From Geodermatophilus sp. TF02-6 (lineage in GTDB: Bacteria > Actinomycetota > Actinomycetes > Mycobacteriales > Geodermatophilaceae), in assembly GCF_003319115.1 (NCBI RefSeq), contig NZ_QOHF01000013.1:1-64000 (forward strand): a DNA stretch of 64,000 bases, given 5' to 3'. The stretch's first letter is position 1; each line of letters opens with the position of its first letter. The notes under the pieces were generated by a model that had not been told where the DNA came from, searched no databases, and saw only the letters and a program-made list of their open reading frames with translations. The translations under genes and the position numbers were made by a program. Positions 50,024 to 59,389 of the stretch are shown here, piece by piece.

Positions 50024-51535
50024 GTGAGCGACACCCGGCGGCTGGTCGACAAGCTGTGGTCGTACTGCAACGTGCTCCGCGACGACGGCGTCGGCACCAT
50101 CGAGTACACCGAGCAGCTGACCTACCTGCTCTTCCTCAAGATGGCGCACGAGCGGGAGACGCGACCCCTCAACCCGGAGCGGGGCATCGTGCCTGCCCAC
50201 CTGTCGTGGCAGCGGCTCCTCGACGCCGATGGCGACGACCTGGAGACGACGTACCGGCACATCCTCGAGGAGCTCGGCCGGCGGCCCGGCGTCCTCGGGA
50301 CGATCTTCCGCAAGGCGCAGAACCGCATCCAGGACCCGGCGAAGCTCAAGCGGCTGGTCGTCGACCTGATCGACCGGGAGAACTGGTCGGCCATGGGCAC
50401 CGACCTCAAGGGCGACGCCTACGAGGAGCTGCTGTCCAAGGGTGCTGAGGACATCAAGTCCGGCGCCGGGCAGTACTTCACGCCACGAGCACTGATCCAG
50501 GCGATGGTCGACTGCCTGCTGCCCAGTGTCGACGACACGGTCACCGATCCGGCCGCCGGTACTGGCGGCTTCCTGCTCGCCGCCCACGAGCACGCCGCGC
50601 GGCATGCCGAGCAGCTCACGCCGACCCAGCGCGAGCACCTGCGCGACCGGTTCGCGCACGGCGTCGAGATCCACGACGGCACCGCCCGGCTGGCCGCGAT
50701 GAACCTGATCTTGCACGGGATGGGTCGCCCCACAGGCGAGAGCCCGATCGAGGTCAGGGACGCGCTGACCTCGCTGCCGGCCCGGAAGTGGTCGGTCGTG
50801 CTCTCCAACCCGCCCTTCGGGCGGAAGTCCTCGTTGACGATGGTCGGGGCTGATGGACGGGAGGCCCGCGAGGACCGGGAGATCGAACGTCAGGACTTCG
50901 TCGTCACGACGTCGAACAAGCAGCTGAACTTCCTGCAGCACATCGCCTCGATCCTCGACATCAACGGGCGTGCGGCCGTCGTCCTGCCCGACAACGTGCT
51001 GTTCGAGGGCGGGGCGGGGGAGAAGCTGCGCCGTCGGCTGCTCACCGACTTCGACCTGCACACGATGCTCCGCCTGCCGACCGGCATCTTCTACGCCCAG
51101 GGCGTCAAGGCCAACGTGCTCTTCTTCGACAAGAAGCCGGCCGGCGAGCGTCCGTGGACCGAACGGTTGTGGGTCTACGACCTGCGCACCAACTCGCACT
51201 TCACACTGAAGCAGAACCCGCTCAGGCGGTCGCACCTCGACGGCTTCGTGGACTCGTACAAGCCGGGTCGGCCGCGCGTCGAACGCGAGGAAGGCGAACG
51301 CTTTCGTTCCTTCGGCTACGAAGAACTCATCGCCAGGGACAAGGCCAACCTCGACATCACGTGGTTGCGCGACGCCTCCCTCGAGGACCTCGACAACCTG
51401 CCGGCTCCGGAGGTCATCGCCCGCGAGATCGTCGAGGACCTCACCGCCGCCCTGGCCGAGTTCGAGGCAGTGGCCGCCGCGCTGGAGGCCGGGACAGCCA
51501 GCCAGGACTCGGATACCGAGACCGCTGTCTCCTGA
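50024..51535 (+). CDS. hsdM: Type I restriction-modification DNA methylase subunit
   Basis: This 503-aa N6-adenine methyltransferase subunit has an N-terminal helical HsdM_N domain (SDTRRLVDKLWSYCNVLRDDGVGTIEYTEQLTYLLFLKMAHE). SAM-binding DPAAGTGGFL is near residue 174, with GAGQYFTPRALIQAMVD before it, and catalytic NPPF is near 261. FYAQGVKANVLFFDK follows. GTG 50024 is preferred over 49937 because the reading before VSDTRRL has no family likeness. It forms the modification complex with HsdS. It stands 4.8 kb from hsdR's end, separated by a PIN pair and a transporter. Confidence 0.93.
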   Translation: MSDTRRLVDKLWSYCNVLRDDGVGTIEYTEQLTYLLFLKMAHERETRPLNPERGIVPAHLSWQRLLDADGDDLETTYRHILEELGRRPGVLGTIFRKAQNRIQDPAKLKRLVVDLIDRENWSAMGTDLKGDAYEELLSKGAEDIKSGAGQYFTPRALIQAMVDCLLPSVDDTVTDPAAGTGGFLLAAHEHAARHAEQLTPTQREHLRDRFAHGVEIHDGTARLAAMNLILHGMGRPTGESPIEVRDALTSLPARKWSVVLSNPPFGRKSSLTMVGADGREAREDREIERQDFVVTTSNKQLNFLQHIASILDINGRAAVVLPDNVLFEGGAGEKLRRRLLTDFDLHTMLRLPTGIFYAQGVKANVLFFDKKPAGERPWTERLWVYDLRTNSHFTLKQNPLRRSHLDGFVDSYKPGRPRVEREEGERFRSFGYEELIARDKANLDITWLRDASLEDLDNLPAPEVIAREIVEDLTAALAEFEAVAAALEAGTASQDSDTETAVS

Positions 51536-51551
51536 CCGCCCCCCACACGCG

Positions 51552-51586
51552 GAGGCCCCCTCCCGCAGCTTGCGGGAAGGGGCCTC
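51552..51586. terminator. Bidirectional terminator hairpin
   Basis: Arms GAGGCCCCCTCCCGCA (51552-51567) and TGCGGGAAGGGGCCTC (51571-51586) pair fully except for one C/A, across a 3-base loop. It sits between the convergent hsdM and efflux pump genes. Confidence 0.85.
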
Positions 51587-51599
51587 GATGCGGACGGGG

Positions 51600-53582
51600 T
51601 CAGTCGTGCTGTCGGACGACCGCGTCCCGCAGGTGGTCGGCGGGGATGGAGGCCAGCCCGGTCGGGACGTGGCCGGTCGCCTCGTGCCGGCCCGCGTGCC
51701 GGCGTCCGGTCTGGCCGTTCCCGTCGGCGGAAGGGGCCCGGCCGTCCTCGTCGGCGGCGGGAGCTCGACCGTCGCCGTCCGCGGTGGACGCCGCCTCGTC
51801 GCCCCGCCATCCGTCCTCGGTGGACGTGTCGCCGGGGCGGCCCTGCGGGGGAGCGGTGGACGTCGGGGCCGCGGCGCCCACCGCCTGGGTGGCCTGGGCG
51901 GCGGCGTCGCCGTCCTCCGCCGTCCCGCCCGCGGTCTGCGCGGCCGCGGCCTGCCGGGCCTGGATGCCCGAGACGTTCCTCAGCGCCAGCTGCGGCAGGA
52001 AGAGGACGACGAAGAACCCGAGCGCCACCACGCAGGCGGCGATGAGGAACACCAGGTCGATCGAGTTCGAGAAGCCGATCTTGAACGGCAGCGCCAGCGC
52101 GTCGGGCAGCCGCTGGATGAACGAGGTGTCCGACAGGTCGCCGCCACCGACGCCGAGCTGCTGGAACTGCGGCGCCAGCGCCGGGTCGGCGCGCACGGCG
52201 TCCCCGACCGCCTGCTCGATGTCGGTGGGCAGCCGGGTGAACAGCAGCGACAGGAAGGCCGCGGTGCCGAGCGTGCCGCCCATCTGCCGGAAGAAGGTCA
52301 CCGAGGAGGTGGCCACACCCATCTGGTCCGCCGGGACGGCGTTCTGCACGGCGAGGACCATCGGCTGGAAGTTGAAGCCCAGCCCCATGCCCAGCAGCAC
52401 CATCAACGGGGCCAGCGCCCAGAACGAGGTGTCGGCCCCCACGACCAGCGACAGGCTCACCAGGGCGACGGCCATGAGCACCGAGCCGACCAGCGGGAAG
52501 ACCTTGTACTTGCCGGTCTTGGAGATCGCGATGCCGGAGCTCATCGCCCCGACCATGATCCCGGCGACCAGCGGGAACATCTCCAGCCCGGAGACCGTGG
52601 CGCTCGCTCCACGCACGATCTGCAGGTACTGCGGCAGCAGCAGCAGGCCGCCGAACATGCCCGCGCCGATGATGATGCTGCCGATGCCGGCGATGGTGAA
52701 GCTGCGGTTGCGGAACAGCCGCAGCGGCAGCAGCGCGTCCTCCCCGTAGGCCCGCTCGGCCAGCACGAACAGGACGAACCCGACCGCACCGATCGCGTAG
52801 CAGACCAGCGCCCGCGTCGACGTCCAGCCCCAGATGCGGCCCTGCTCGGCGACGATCAGCAGCGGTACCAGGCAGGTGATCAGCGCCAGCGCGCCGGGCC
52901 AGTCGATGCGGTGCTCCCGCCGCTCGTGCGGCAGGTGCAGCACCCGGAACACGGTGGCGAACGCAATGGCCCCGAGCGGGACGTTGAGGTAGAAGATCCA
53001 GCGCCAGCCGTCCAGGCCCAGCAGGGAGGACTGGCCGGCGAAGAACCCGCCGATGACCGGGCCGAGCACGCTGGAGGTGCCCCAGACGGCCATGAAGTAG
53101 CCCTGGTACCGCGAGCGCTGCAGCGGCGGCACCACGTCGCCGATGATCGCCAGGGCCAGCGACATCAGCCCGCCGGCGCCGATGCCCTGGACCGCGCGGA
53201 ACGCGGCCAGCTCGTACATCGAGCTGGCCAGGCCGCACAGGATCGAGCCGGCGACGAAGATCGCGATGGCGAACAGGTAGAACGGCCGCCGCCCGTAGAT
53301 GTCGGAGAGCTTGCCGTACAGCGGGGTGGAGATCGTCGAGGTGATCAGGAACGCCGTGGTGGCCCAGGCCTGCAGGTCGTAGCCGTTCAGGTCGTCGGCG
53401 ATGGTGCGGATGGCGGTGGAGACCACCGTCTGGTCCAGGGCGGCGAGGAACATCGCCACCATCAGCCCGACCAGGATCGTCATGATCTGGCGGTGGGTGA
53501 AGACGCCGTCCGAACCGGGCGCGGGAGTCGCCGCGTGGGCGCCCCTCCGCTCGGTCACGGCGGTGTGGGTGGTGTGGCTCAT
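51600..53582 (-). CDS. DHA2-family multidrug efflux MFS transporter
   Basis: This 660-aa 14-helix transporter has LAALDQTVVSTAIRTI (motif D1), LYGKLSDIYGRRPFYL (motif A) and WGTSSVLGPVIGGFFAG (motif C). The C-terminal 130 residues are an unstructured Ala/Asp/Gly-rich tail with repeats (GDGRAPAADEDGRAPSADGNG). It exports drugs or hydrophobic compounds by proton antiport. It overlaps the MarR gene by 4 bases and should be regulated by it. Confidence 0.93.
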   Translation of the reverse strand: MSHTTHTAVTERRGAHAATPAPGSDGVFTHRQIMTILVGLMVAMFLAALDQTVVSTAIRTIADDLNGYDLQAWATTAFLITSTISTPLYGKLSDIYGRRPFYLFAIAIFVAGSILCGLASSMYELAAFRAVQGIGAGGLMSLALAIIGDVVPPLQRSRYQGYFMAVWGTSSVLGPVIGGFFAGQSSLLGLDGWRWIFYLNVPLGAIAFATVFRVLHLPHERREHRIDWPGALALITCLVPLLIVAEQGRIWGWTSTRALVCYAIGAVGFVLFVLAERAYGEDALLPLRLFRNRSFTIAGIGSIIIGAGMFGGLLLLPQYLQIVRGASATVSGLEMFPLVAGIMVGAMSSGIAISKTGKYKVFPLVGSVLMAVALVSLSLVVGADTSFWALAPLMVLLGMGLGFNFQPMVLAVQNAVPADQMGVATSSVTFFRQMGGTLGTAAFLSLLFTRLPTDIEQAVGDAVRADPALAPQFQQLGVGGGDLSDTSFIQRLPDALALPFKIGFSNSIDLVFLIAACVVALGFFVVLFLPQLALRNVSGIQARQAAAAQTAGGTAEDGDAAAQATQAVGAAAPTSTAPPQGRPGDTSTEDGWRGDEAASTADGDGRAPAADEDGRAPSADGNGQTGRRHAGRHEATGHVPTGLASIPADHLRDAVVRQHD

Positions 53583-54091
53583 GAGGTCTCTCTGGGAGAA
53601 GGGGCGACAGGGTCTGCCGGCAGGGACCCGGCGAGGTCGTCGAGGAGTCGGCCGAACAGGCGGGTGAAGGTGGCCAGGTCGGTCGGCGACCAGTCCGCGG
53701 TCACCCGGGCCAGGTGGGCCTCGCGCTCGGCGCGGACCTGTTCCACGGCCGTCCGGCCGGCGTCGGTCACGACCAGGCGGCTGGCTCGGCCGTCGGTCTC
53801 GTCGGCGACCCGGCGCACCAGGCCCTGGTCGATCAGCGCCGCGACGTGCCGGCTGACGGTGGAGGGGTCGGCGTGCACGAGTTCGGCGAGCGCTCCCTGA
53901 CGCAGCGGACCCAGGCGGACGAGCGGGAACAGCAGGACCACGGCCGCGCGGTCACGCCCCTCGGCGGCCTGCGACTTGAGCGCGTGGACCAGCCGCAGGA
54001 AGCGGGGCAGCTGCTCACCGAGCGTGCGCAGTGCGGCGGCCCGGTCGTCGGTGCGGGTGGTCGGGTCGACCACGGTTGAGGGTGGGGACAC
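53579..54091 (-). CDS. MarR family transcriptional regulator
   Basis: This 170-aa regulator has the winged-helix pattern FPLVRLGPLRQGALAELVHADPSTVSRHVAALIDQGLVRRVADETDGRASRLVVTDAGRTAVEQVR at residues 60-125. It probably represses its own operon with the efflux gene through palindromes at 54130-54180. GTG 54091 has GGAG 8 bases upstream; the longer frame to 54250 lacks support. Confidence 0.9.
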   Translation of the reverse strand: MSPPSTVVDPTTRTDDRAAALRTLGEQLPRFLRLVHALKSQAAEGRDRAAVVLLFPLVRLGPLRQGALAELVHADPSTVSRHVAALIDQGLVRRVADETDGRASRLVVTDAGRTAVEQVRAEREAHLARVTADWSPTDLATFTRLFGRLLDDLAGSLPADPVAPSPRETS

Positions 54092-54129
54092 GGGGCGCTC
54101 CGGAGGACGTCGGAGTGGAACACGTGCAC

Positions 54130-54180
54130 AGTACAACCGGTTGTACTGATCAAGCAAACACTTGCACGGACCATGCAAGT
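54130..54180. promoter_or_regulatory. Palindromic MarR operators
   Basis: AGTACAACCGGTTGTACT (54130-54147) is a perfect 18-base palindrome. ACTTGCA (54160-54166) and TGCAAGT (54174-54180) form a second inverted repeat. Both lie in the spacer 39-89 bases upstream of the MarR start and between it and the divergent helicase gene. Confidence 0.75.
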
Positions 54181-54282
54181 GGCCCGGGTTCCGGCCGGGC
54201 GGCGGACGCGGTGGAATCCTGGACGGGGTACCCGTTGGCGGGCGGCCCACCCCTGCCGTCGCCCCTCTCTGGACGCCCGGGT

Positions 54283-54318
54283 CCGACCCTGCCGACGATG
54301 CCGACCCTGCCGACGATG
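54283..54318. repeat. Two perfect 18-bp tandem repeats
   Basis: CCGACCCTGCCGACGATG occurs twice back to back just before the hrpA start; the second copy ends next to the SD. It is probably a simple duplication. Confidence 0.85.
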
Positions 54319-54330
54319 AGGAGAACCTGC

Positions 54331-57300
54331 GTGAGCACCCCGCCCGACGACCTGCGCACGCGCCTGGCCGGGCTCACCGTCGAGGACGAGCACCGACTGC
54401 GCCGCCGGCTCGACGGCACGCGGCGCACGAGGGACGCCGCCGCGCGGGCCCACCAGCGAGAGCGCATCGCCGCCGACGTCGCGGCCGCCGAGGAGCGCAT
54501 CGCCCGCCGGCGGGGCGCCGTCCCCGCGGTGCGCTACCCCGCCGAGCTGCCGGTCAGCGCGCGGCGCGACGACATCGCCGCCGCGCTGCGCGAGCACCAG
54601 GTGGTCGTCGTCGCCGGGGAGACCGGGTCGGGCAAGACCACCCAGCTGCCCAAGATCGCCCTCGAGCTGGGCCGCGGCGTGCGCGGCCGGATCGGCCACA
54701 CCCAGCCGCGGCGGATCGCCGCGCGCACCGTCGCCGAGCGGATCGCCGAGGAGCTGGACACCCCGCTGGGGGAGGTCGTGGGCTGGAAGGTGCGTTTCAC
54801 CGACCAGGTGAGCGACTCGACGCTGGTCAAGGTCATGACCGACGGCGTGCTGCTCGCCGAGATCGGCCGCGACCGGCTGTTGCGCCAGTACGACACCCTG
54901 ATCATCGACGAGGCGCACGAGCGCAGCCTCAACATCGACTTCCTGCTCGGCTACCTGGCCCAGCTGCTGCCGAGGCGGCCCGACCTCAAGCTGGTCATCA
55001 CCTCGGCGACCATCGACGTCGACCGGATCGCCAAGCACTTCGGGGGCGCCCCGGTCGTCGAGGTGAGCGGCCGCACCTACCCGGTCGAGATCCGCTACCG
55101 CCCGGTCGTGGACCCCGACGGCCGGGCGGGGGATCCGGCAGCCGACCCCGACCGCGACCAGGTCAGCGCGATCGCCGACGCCGTCGACGAGCTGGTCGCC
55201 GAGGGGCCGGGCGACGTGCTGGTCTTCCTCGCCGGCGAGCGGGAGATCCGCGACACCGCCGACGTCCTCACCGAGCGCTTCCCCGCCGCCGAGGTGCTGC
55301 CGCTCTACTCCCGGCTGTCGGCCGCCGAGCAGCACCGGGTCTTCGCCCCGCACTCGGGGCGGCGGATCGTGCTGGCCACCAACGTCGCCGAGACCTCGCT
55401 GACCGTGCCCGGCATCCGCTACGTCGTCGACCCGGGCACCGCGCGCATCTCCCGGTACAGCACCCGGCTCAAGGTGCAGCGGCTGCCGATCGAGCCGATC
55501 AGCCAGGCCTCGGCGCGGCAGCGCTCGGGCCGCTGCGGGCGCACCTCCGAGGGCATCGCGGTCCGCCTCTACACGGAGGAGGACTTCGCCGGCCGGCCGG
55601 AGTACACCGACCCGGAGATCCTGCGCACCAACCTCGCCTCGGTGCTGCTGCAGATGTCCGCGCTGGAGCTCGGCGACGTCGCCGACTTCCCGTTCATCGA
55701 CCCGCCGGACCGCCGCGCGGTCGCCGACGGCGTGGCGCTGCTCGAGGAGCTCGGCGCGCTGGACGACGACCAGCGGCTGACCCCCATCGGCCGGGCGCTG
55801 GCCGCGCTACCGCTGGATCCCCGCATGGCGCGGATGGTGGTCGAGGCCGACCGGCGCGGCGTGCTGGAGGAGGTCCTGGTCATCGCCGCCGGGCTGACCA
55901 TCCAGGATCCCCGCGAGCGGCCCATCGAGCACCAGCAGGCCGCCGACCAGGCGCACGCCCGCTTCGCCGACGAGAACTCCGACTTCCTCGCGCTGCTCAA
56001 CCTGTGGCGCTACCTCGGCGAGCAGCAGGAGGCCCTCTCCGGCAGCCAGTTCCGCCGCACCCTGAAGCGCGAGTTCCTGCACTACCTGCGCATCCGCGAG
56101 TGGCAGGACCTCCACGGCCAGCTGCGCAGCACCGCCCGACGGCTGGGCATGGCCACGGGCTCGCTCGCCGCCGAGCCCGACGAGCGCGGCATCTCCGCCG
56201 CCCTGCTGGCCGGGCTGCTCTCCCACGTCGGCCTCCAGCTCGAGAGCGGCCAAAGTGGCCACAATGGCCGTTCTGCGGACCGGCGGCGCGTCGGCCGGGA
56301 GTACCTCGGCGCCCGGGGCGCCCGCTTCGTCATCGCGCCCGGCACCCCGCTGGCGAGGAAGCCACCGCGCTGGGTCGTCGCCGCCGAGCTGGTGGAGACC
56401 AGCCGGCTGTTCGCCCGCACCGTTGCCCGCGTCGACCCCGAGGTCGTCGAGCGGCTGGCCGACCACCTGGTCGAGCGGCAGTACTCCGAGCCGCGCTGGG
56501 ACGTCAAGCGCGGCTCCGTCGTCGCCACCGAGCGGGTCACCCTCTACGGCATCCCGCTGGTCGTCGGCCGGCGGGTGCAGTACGGCTCGATCGACCCGGT
56601 CGTCTCCCGGGAGCTGTTCATCCAGCACGCCCTGGTGCAGGGCGAGTGGGAGACGCACCACCGGTTCTGGCACGACAACCAGCGGGCCATGGAGCGGGTC
56701 GCCGAGCTCGAGGAGCGGGCCCGCCGCCGCGACATCCGGGTGGACGACGAGACGCTGTTCGAGCTCTACGACGCCCGCATCCCCGCCGACGTCGTCTCCA
56801 CCCGGCACTTCGACCGGTGGTGGAAGCAGGCGCGGCGGGAGACCCCGGACCTGCTCACCTTTCCGCCCGAGGTGCTCACCAACGCCGCGGCCGCCGGGCA
56901 GGTGGACCCCGCGGACTTCCCGGACGAGGTGCCGCTGGGTGGCGGGTCGGGCGGTGGCCTCACCCTGCCGCTGTCCTACGCGTTCGCGCCGGGCGCCCCG
57001 CAGGACGGCGTGACCGTCGACGTCCCGCTCGCCGTGCTCGACACCGTCGCGGAGCGGACGTCGGGGGAGTCGCTGGCGTTCACCGTCCCCGGGCTGCGGG
57101 AGGAGCTGGTGACGGCGCTGCTGCGCACCCTGCCCAAGCAGCTGCGCCGCACGCTGGTGCCGATCCCCGACCGGGTGCGCGAGGTGCTGCCGCACATCGA
57201 CCCGGCCGAGCCGCTGCTGCCGGCGCTGGCGCGCGAGCTGCGGCGGGCGGCGGGCGTCGTCGTCCCGCCCGACGCCTGGGCGCCGGAGCAGGTGCCCGAC

Positions 57301-58305
57301 CACCTGCGCGCGACCTTCCGGGTCGTCGACGACCGGCAGCGGGCGCTGGCGACCGGCAAGGACCTCGCCCGGCTCAGGGCACAGGTCGCGCCGCAGGCCC
57401 GGGCGAGCCTGGCCGCGGCGGCGTCCGACGTCGAGCGCACCGGACTGACGTCGTGGTCGTTCGGCACCCTGCCGCGCACCGTCGAGGTGCGCCGCGGCGG
57501 GCACGTGGTCACGGCGTACCCGGCGCTGGTCGACGAGGGGACGACGGTCGGGATCCGGGTGCTGGCCACCGAGGTCGAGGCCACCCGGCTGACCTGGCGC
57601 GGTGCACGCCGGCTGCTGGTCCTGGTCGCCGGCTCGCCGACCCGGCAGGTGGTCAAGGGCCTGTCGCCGCGCACCCGGCTGGCGCTGCAGTTCAACCCGG
57701 ACGGCGACATCCCCGCGCTGGTCGACGACTGCGTCGACGCCGCCGCCGACGACCTCGTGGCCGCCGCGGGCGGGCCGCCGCGGGACGAGGCCGCGTTCGC
57801 CGCACTCGTGCAGACCGCCCGCGCCCAGCTGCTGCCGCTGACACGGGACACGGTGGGGAAGGTCGAGGCGGTGCTCACCCAGGCCCGCGAGGTCGCCGTC
57901 GCGATCGGTGCGGCACCCGGGCGGCGGGTGCCCGAAGCGGCGATCGCCGACCTGCGCCGGCAGATGGGCGGGTTGCTGCACCGCGGGTTCGTCGCCGCGG
58001 CCGGGCGGCGCCGGCTGCCCGACCTGGTGCGCTACCTCAGGGCGATGGCGCACCGGCTGGAGAAGCTGCCGGCCAACGCCGTCCGCGACGAGCTGTGGAC
58101 GGCGCAGGTGGCCGCGGTCACCGCCGAGTACGAGCAGCTGCGCCGGCAGGTGCCGTCGACCGGGACGCCGGACGACCCGGTGGCCCGGGTCCGCTGGATG
58201 GTCGAGGAGCTGCGGGTCGGCCTGTTCGCGCAGAGCCTGGGCACGCCGCGGCCGATCTCGGAGCAGCGGGTGTACAAGGCGATCGACGCGCTGCTCGCGG
58301 CCTGA
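54331..58305 (+). CDS. hrpA: ATP-dependent RNA helicase HrpA
   Basis: This 1,324-aa DEAH-box helicase has Walker A AGETGSGKTTQLPKIALELG near residue 95, GHTQPRRIAARTVAERIAEEL, DEAHERSLNIDFLLGYL near 191, TSATID, LVFLAGEREIRDT, ATNVAETSLTVPGIRYVVDPG and QRSGRCGR. The helicase-associated and OB-like segments follow, and the DUF3418 C-terminal domain of bacterial HrpA reaches to the end (ARDVARLR-type arrays and RYLRAMAHRLEKLP). It remodels RNA or stalled ribosomes. GTG 54331 has GAGGAG 7 bases upstream. The length is normal for the family. Confidence 0.93.
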   Translation: MSTPPDDLRTRLAGLTVEDEHRLRRRLDGTRRTRDAAARAHQRERIAADVAAAEERIARRRGAVPAVRYPAELPVSARRDDIAAALREHQVVVVAGETGSGKTTQLPKIALELGRGVRGRIGHTQPRRIAARTVAERIAEELDTPLGEVVGWKVRFTDQVSDSTLVKVMTDGVLLAEIGRDRLLRQYDTLIIDEAHERSLNIDFLLGYLAQLLPRRPDLKLVITSATIDVDRIAKHFGGAPVVEVSGRTYPVEIRYRPVVDPDGRAGDPAADPDRDQVSAIADAVDELVAEGPGDVLVFLAGEREIRDTADVLTERFPAAEVLPLYSRLSAAEQHRVFAPHSGRRIVLATNVAETSLTVPGIRYVVDPGTARISRYSTRLKVQRLPIEPISQASARQRSGRCGRTSEGIAVRLYTEEDFAGRPEYTDPEILRTNLASVLLQMSALELGDVADFPFIDPPDRRAVADGVALLEELGALDDDQRLTPIGRALAALPLDPRMARMVVEADRRGVLEEVLVIAAGLTIQDPRERPIEHQQAADQAHARFADENSDFLALLNLWRYLGEQQEALSGSQFRRTLKREFLHYLRIREWQDLHGQLRSTARRLGMATGSLAAEPDERGISAALLAGLLSHVGLQLESGQSGHNGRSADRRRVGREYLGARGARFVIAPGTPLARKPPRWVVAAELVETSRLFARTVARVDPEVVERLADHLVERQYSEPRWDVKRGSVVATERVTLYGIPLVVGRRVQYGSIDPVVSRELFIQHALVQGEWETHHRFWHDNQRAMERVAELEERARRRDIRVDDETLFELYDARIPADVVSTRHFDRWWKQARRETPDLLTFPPEVLTNAAAAGQVDPADFPDEVPLGGGSGGGLTLPLSYAFAPGAPQDGVTVDVPLAVLDTVAERTSGESLAFTVPGLREELVTALLRTLPKQLRRTLVPIPDRVREVLPHIDPAEPLLPALARELRRAAGVVVPPDAWAPEQVPDHLRATFRVVDDRQRALATGKDLARLRAQVAPQARASLAAAASDVERTGLTSWSFGTLPRTVEVRRGGHVVTAYPALVDEGTTVGIRVLATEVEATRLTWRGARRLLVLVAGSPTRQVVKGLSPRTRLALQFNPDGDIPALVDDCVDAAADDLVAAAGGPPRDEAAFAALVQTARAQLLPLTRDTVGKVEAVLTQAREVAVAIGAAPGRRVPEAAIADLRRQMGGLLHRGFVAAAGRRRLPDLVRYLRAMAHRLEKLPANAVRDELWTAQVAAVTAEYEQLRRQVPSTGTPDDPVARVRWMVEELRVGLFAQSLGTPRPISEQRVYKAIDALLAA

Positions 58306-58558
58306 GGAGGCTCCTCCCCGGCGTCCCCGAGCGAGGCCCCCTCTGGGGCCCCGCCGGCCCCCTCCCGTGGCCCCCTCCTGGAGTCGGCCTCCTCCAGGAC
58401 ACCGCCCCGAGCTCGCGAAGGGTGGAACAAGGACCCCCTCGCCCCCCACGGCCCCGTCCCGAGGCTCACCCCGAGCGGAGCGAGGGGGGAGGAGGACGGG
58501 GTCCTTCTACCTGCGAGGGGGCCGGGGTCCTTCTACGAGGGTGGGGAGGGGTCCTTCT
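58306..58558. repeat. 3'-end hairpin repeats between convergent genes
   Basis: This spacer is built from several copies of the repeat: GCCCCGAGCTCGCGAAGGGTGG (58404 region), CCCCGAGCGGAGCGAGGGGG (58470 region), and three GGGGTCCTTCT ends at about 58498, 58525 and 58550. The last runs into the stop codon of the minus-strand HTH gene. It probably stops transcription from both sides. Confidence 0.65.
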
Positions 58559-58939
58559 TCAGCCCCGGTCGCGGGCGCGGTCGCGCAGCAGCGCCGAGAT
58601 GCGCTGCCGGGTCACCCCGAACATCGCGGCGATCCGGTTGATGCTCACCTGCTCGGAGGCCAGTGCATACGCCTGCTCCCGCCGCCAGGCGCCCCCCGCG
58701 GTGGCCAGGGCCGCCATCACCGAGCTGATCTGCTCGACCACCAGGGGACGGGACTCCGCGGTCACGATGTCCAGCCACGCCCGCCCGGTGTGGCGCTCGG
58801 CGAGCAGCTTCCCGGCCCGCTCGCGGGCGCTGCCCAGTTCGCTGATGCACGTGTCGAGGACGGTCAGCAGCTCGCCCAGAGCCCGGACGGCCGGGTCGCA
58901 CGGGACAGCCGGCTCGCGCTCGCCGAGGTCGGTCGCCAC
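58559..58939 (-). CDS. Small HTH DNA-binding protein
   Basis: This 126-aa protein has an N-terminal helical part (VRALGELLTVLDTCISELGSARERAGKLLAERHTG) and a central segment ESRPLVVEQISSVMAALATAGGAWRREQAYALASEQ. The C-terminal HTH is SINRIAAMFGVTRQRISALLRDR. GTG 58939 has the strong SD AGGAGGTG 5 bases upstream. It resembles small actinobacterial regulators, but I cannot name a family or a target. It is convergent with hrpA. Confidence 0.8.
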   Translation of the reverse strand: MATDLGEREPAVPCDPAVRALGELLTVLDTCISELGSARERAGKLLAERHTGRAWLDIVTAESRPLVVEQISSVMAALATAGGAWRREQAYALASEQVSINRIAAMFGVTRQRISALLRDRARDRG

Positions 58940-59149
58940 GGCACCTCCTGCGTCGTTCGGATGGGTGCACCGGTGGATCGGGAGTGTGCGATCTGGTCGC
59001 CCACTATCCGTGCGACCGGTCGACCGTGCAAGGGCGGTGGCACGCAAGGAGGCCGGCTGCGGGTGACCCCCGAGGCCGCTGCCCGGGGTTTGCGGCTGGC
59101 GGCTCCCGGGGAGGGGGCGGGGGCACCGATGGACCGAGGAGGAGATGAC

Positions 59150-59314
59150 ATGAGCGAGCCGACCGGCCACACCGAGAGCGCGGGCGAGGGGCTCTCCGAC
59201 GAGGAGATGATCCGCGTCGTCGCCGAGCAGACCGACAGCGCCTCCGAGCACGCCGACGTGGCGGGCAAGGACTGGGACGGCGATCCGGGCGCGGCGCCCG
59301 ACCCCAACAGCTGA
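59150..59314 (+). CDS. Small acidic hypothetical protein
   Basis: This 54-aa protein starts at ATG 59150 with GAGGAGGAG 5 bases upstream. It is very acidic and likely unstructured apart from one helix (LSDEEMIRVVAEQTDSASEHADVAGKDWDGDP). The good SD supports translation; the role is unknown. Confidence 0.7.
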   Translation: MSEPTGHTESAGEGLSDEEMIRVVAEQTDSASEHADVAGKDWDGDPGAAPDPNS

Positions 59315-59389
59315 TCCCCCGGGGCGGCGCCGGGCGCGGCCGGCGCCGCCCTGCCAGAATCCGGCCAGGGCAGCGGCGGAGGGAGCGGC

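Noticed and set aside
54162-59066. Very long (1,634 codon) frame in parallel with hrpA
   Set aside because: It is Arg/Pro/Ala-rich shadow sequence in the wrong codon phase of hrpA, without motifs; in DNA of this GC content the third-position bias keeps such frames open.
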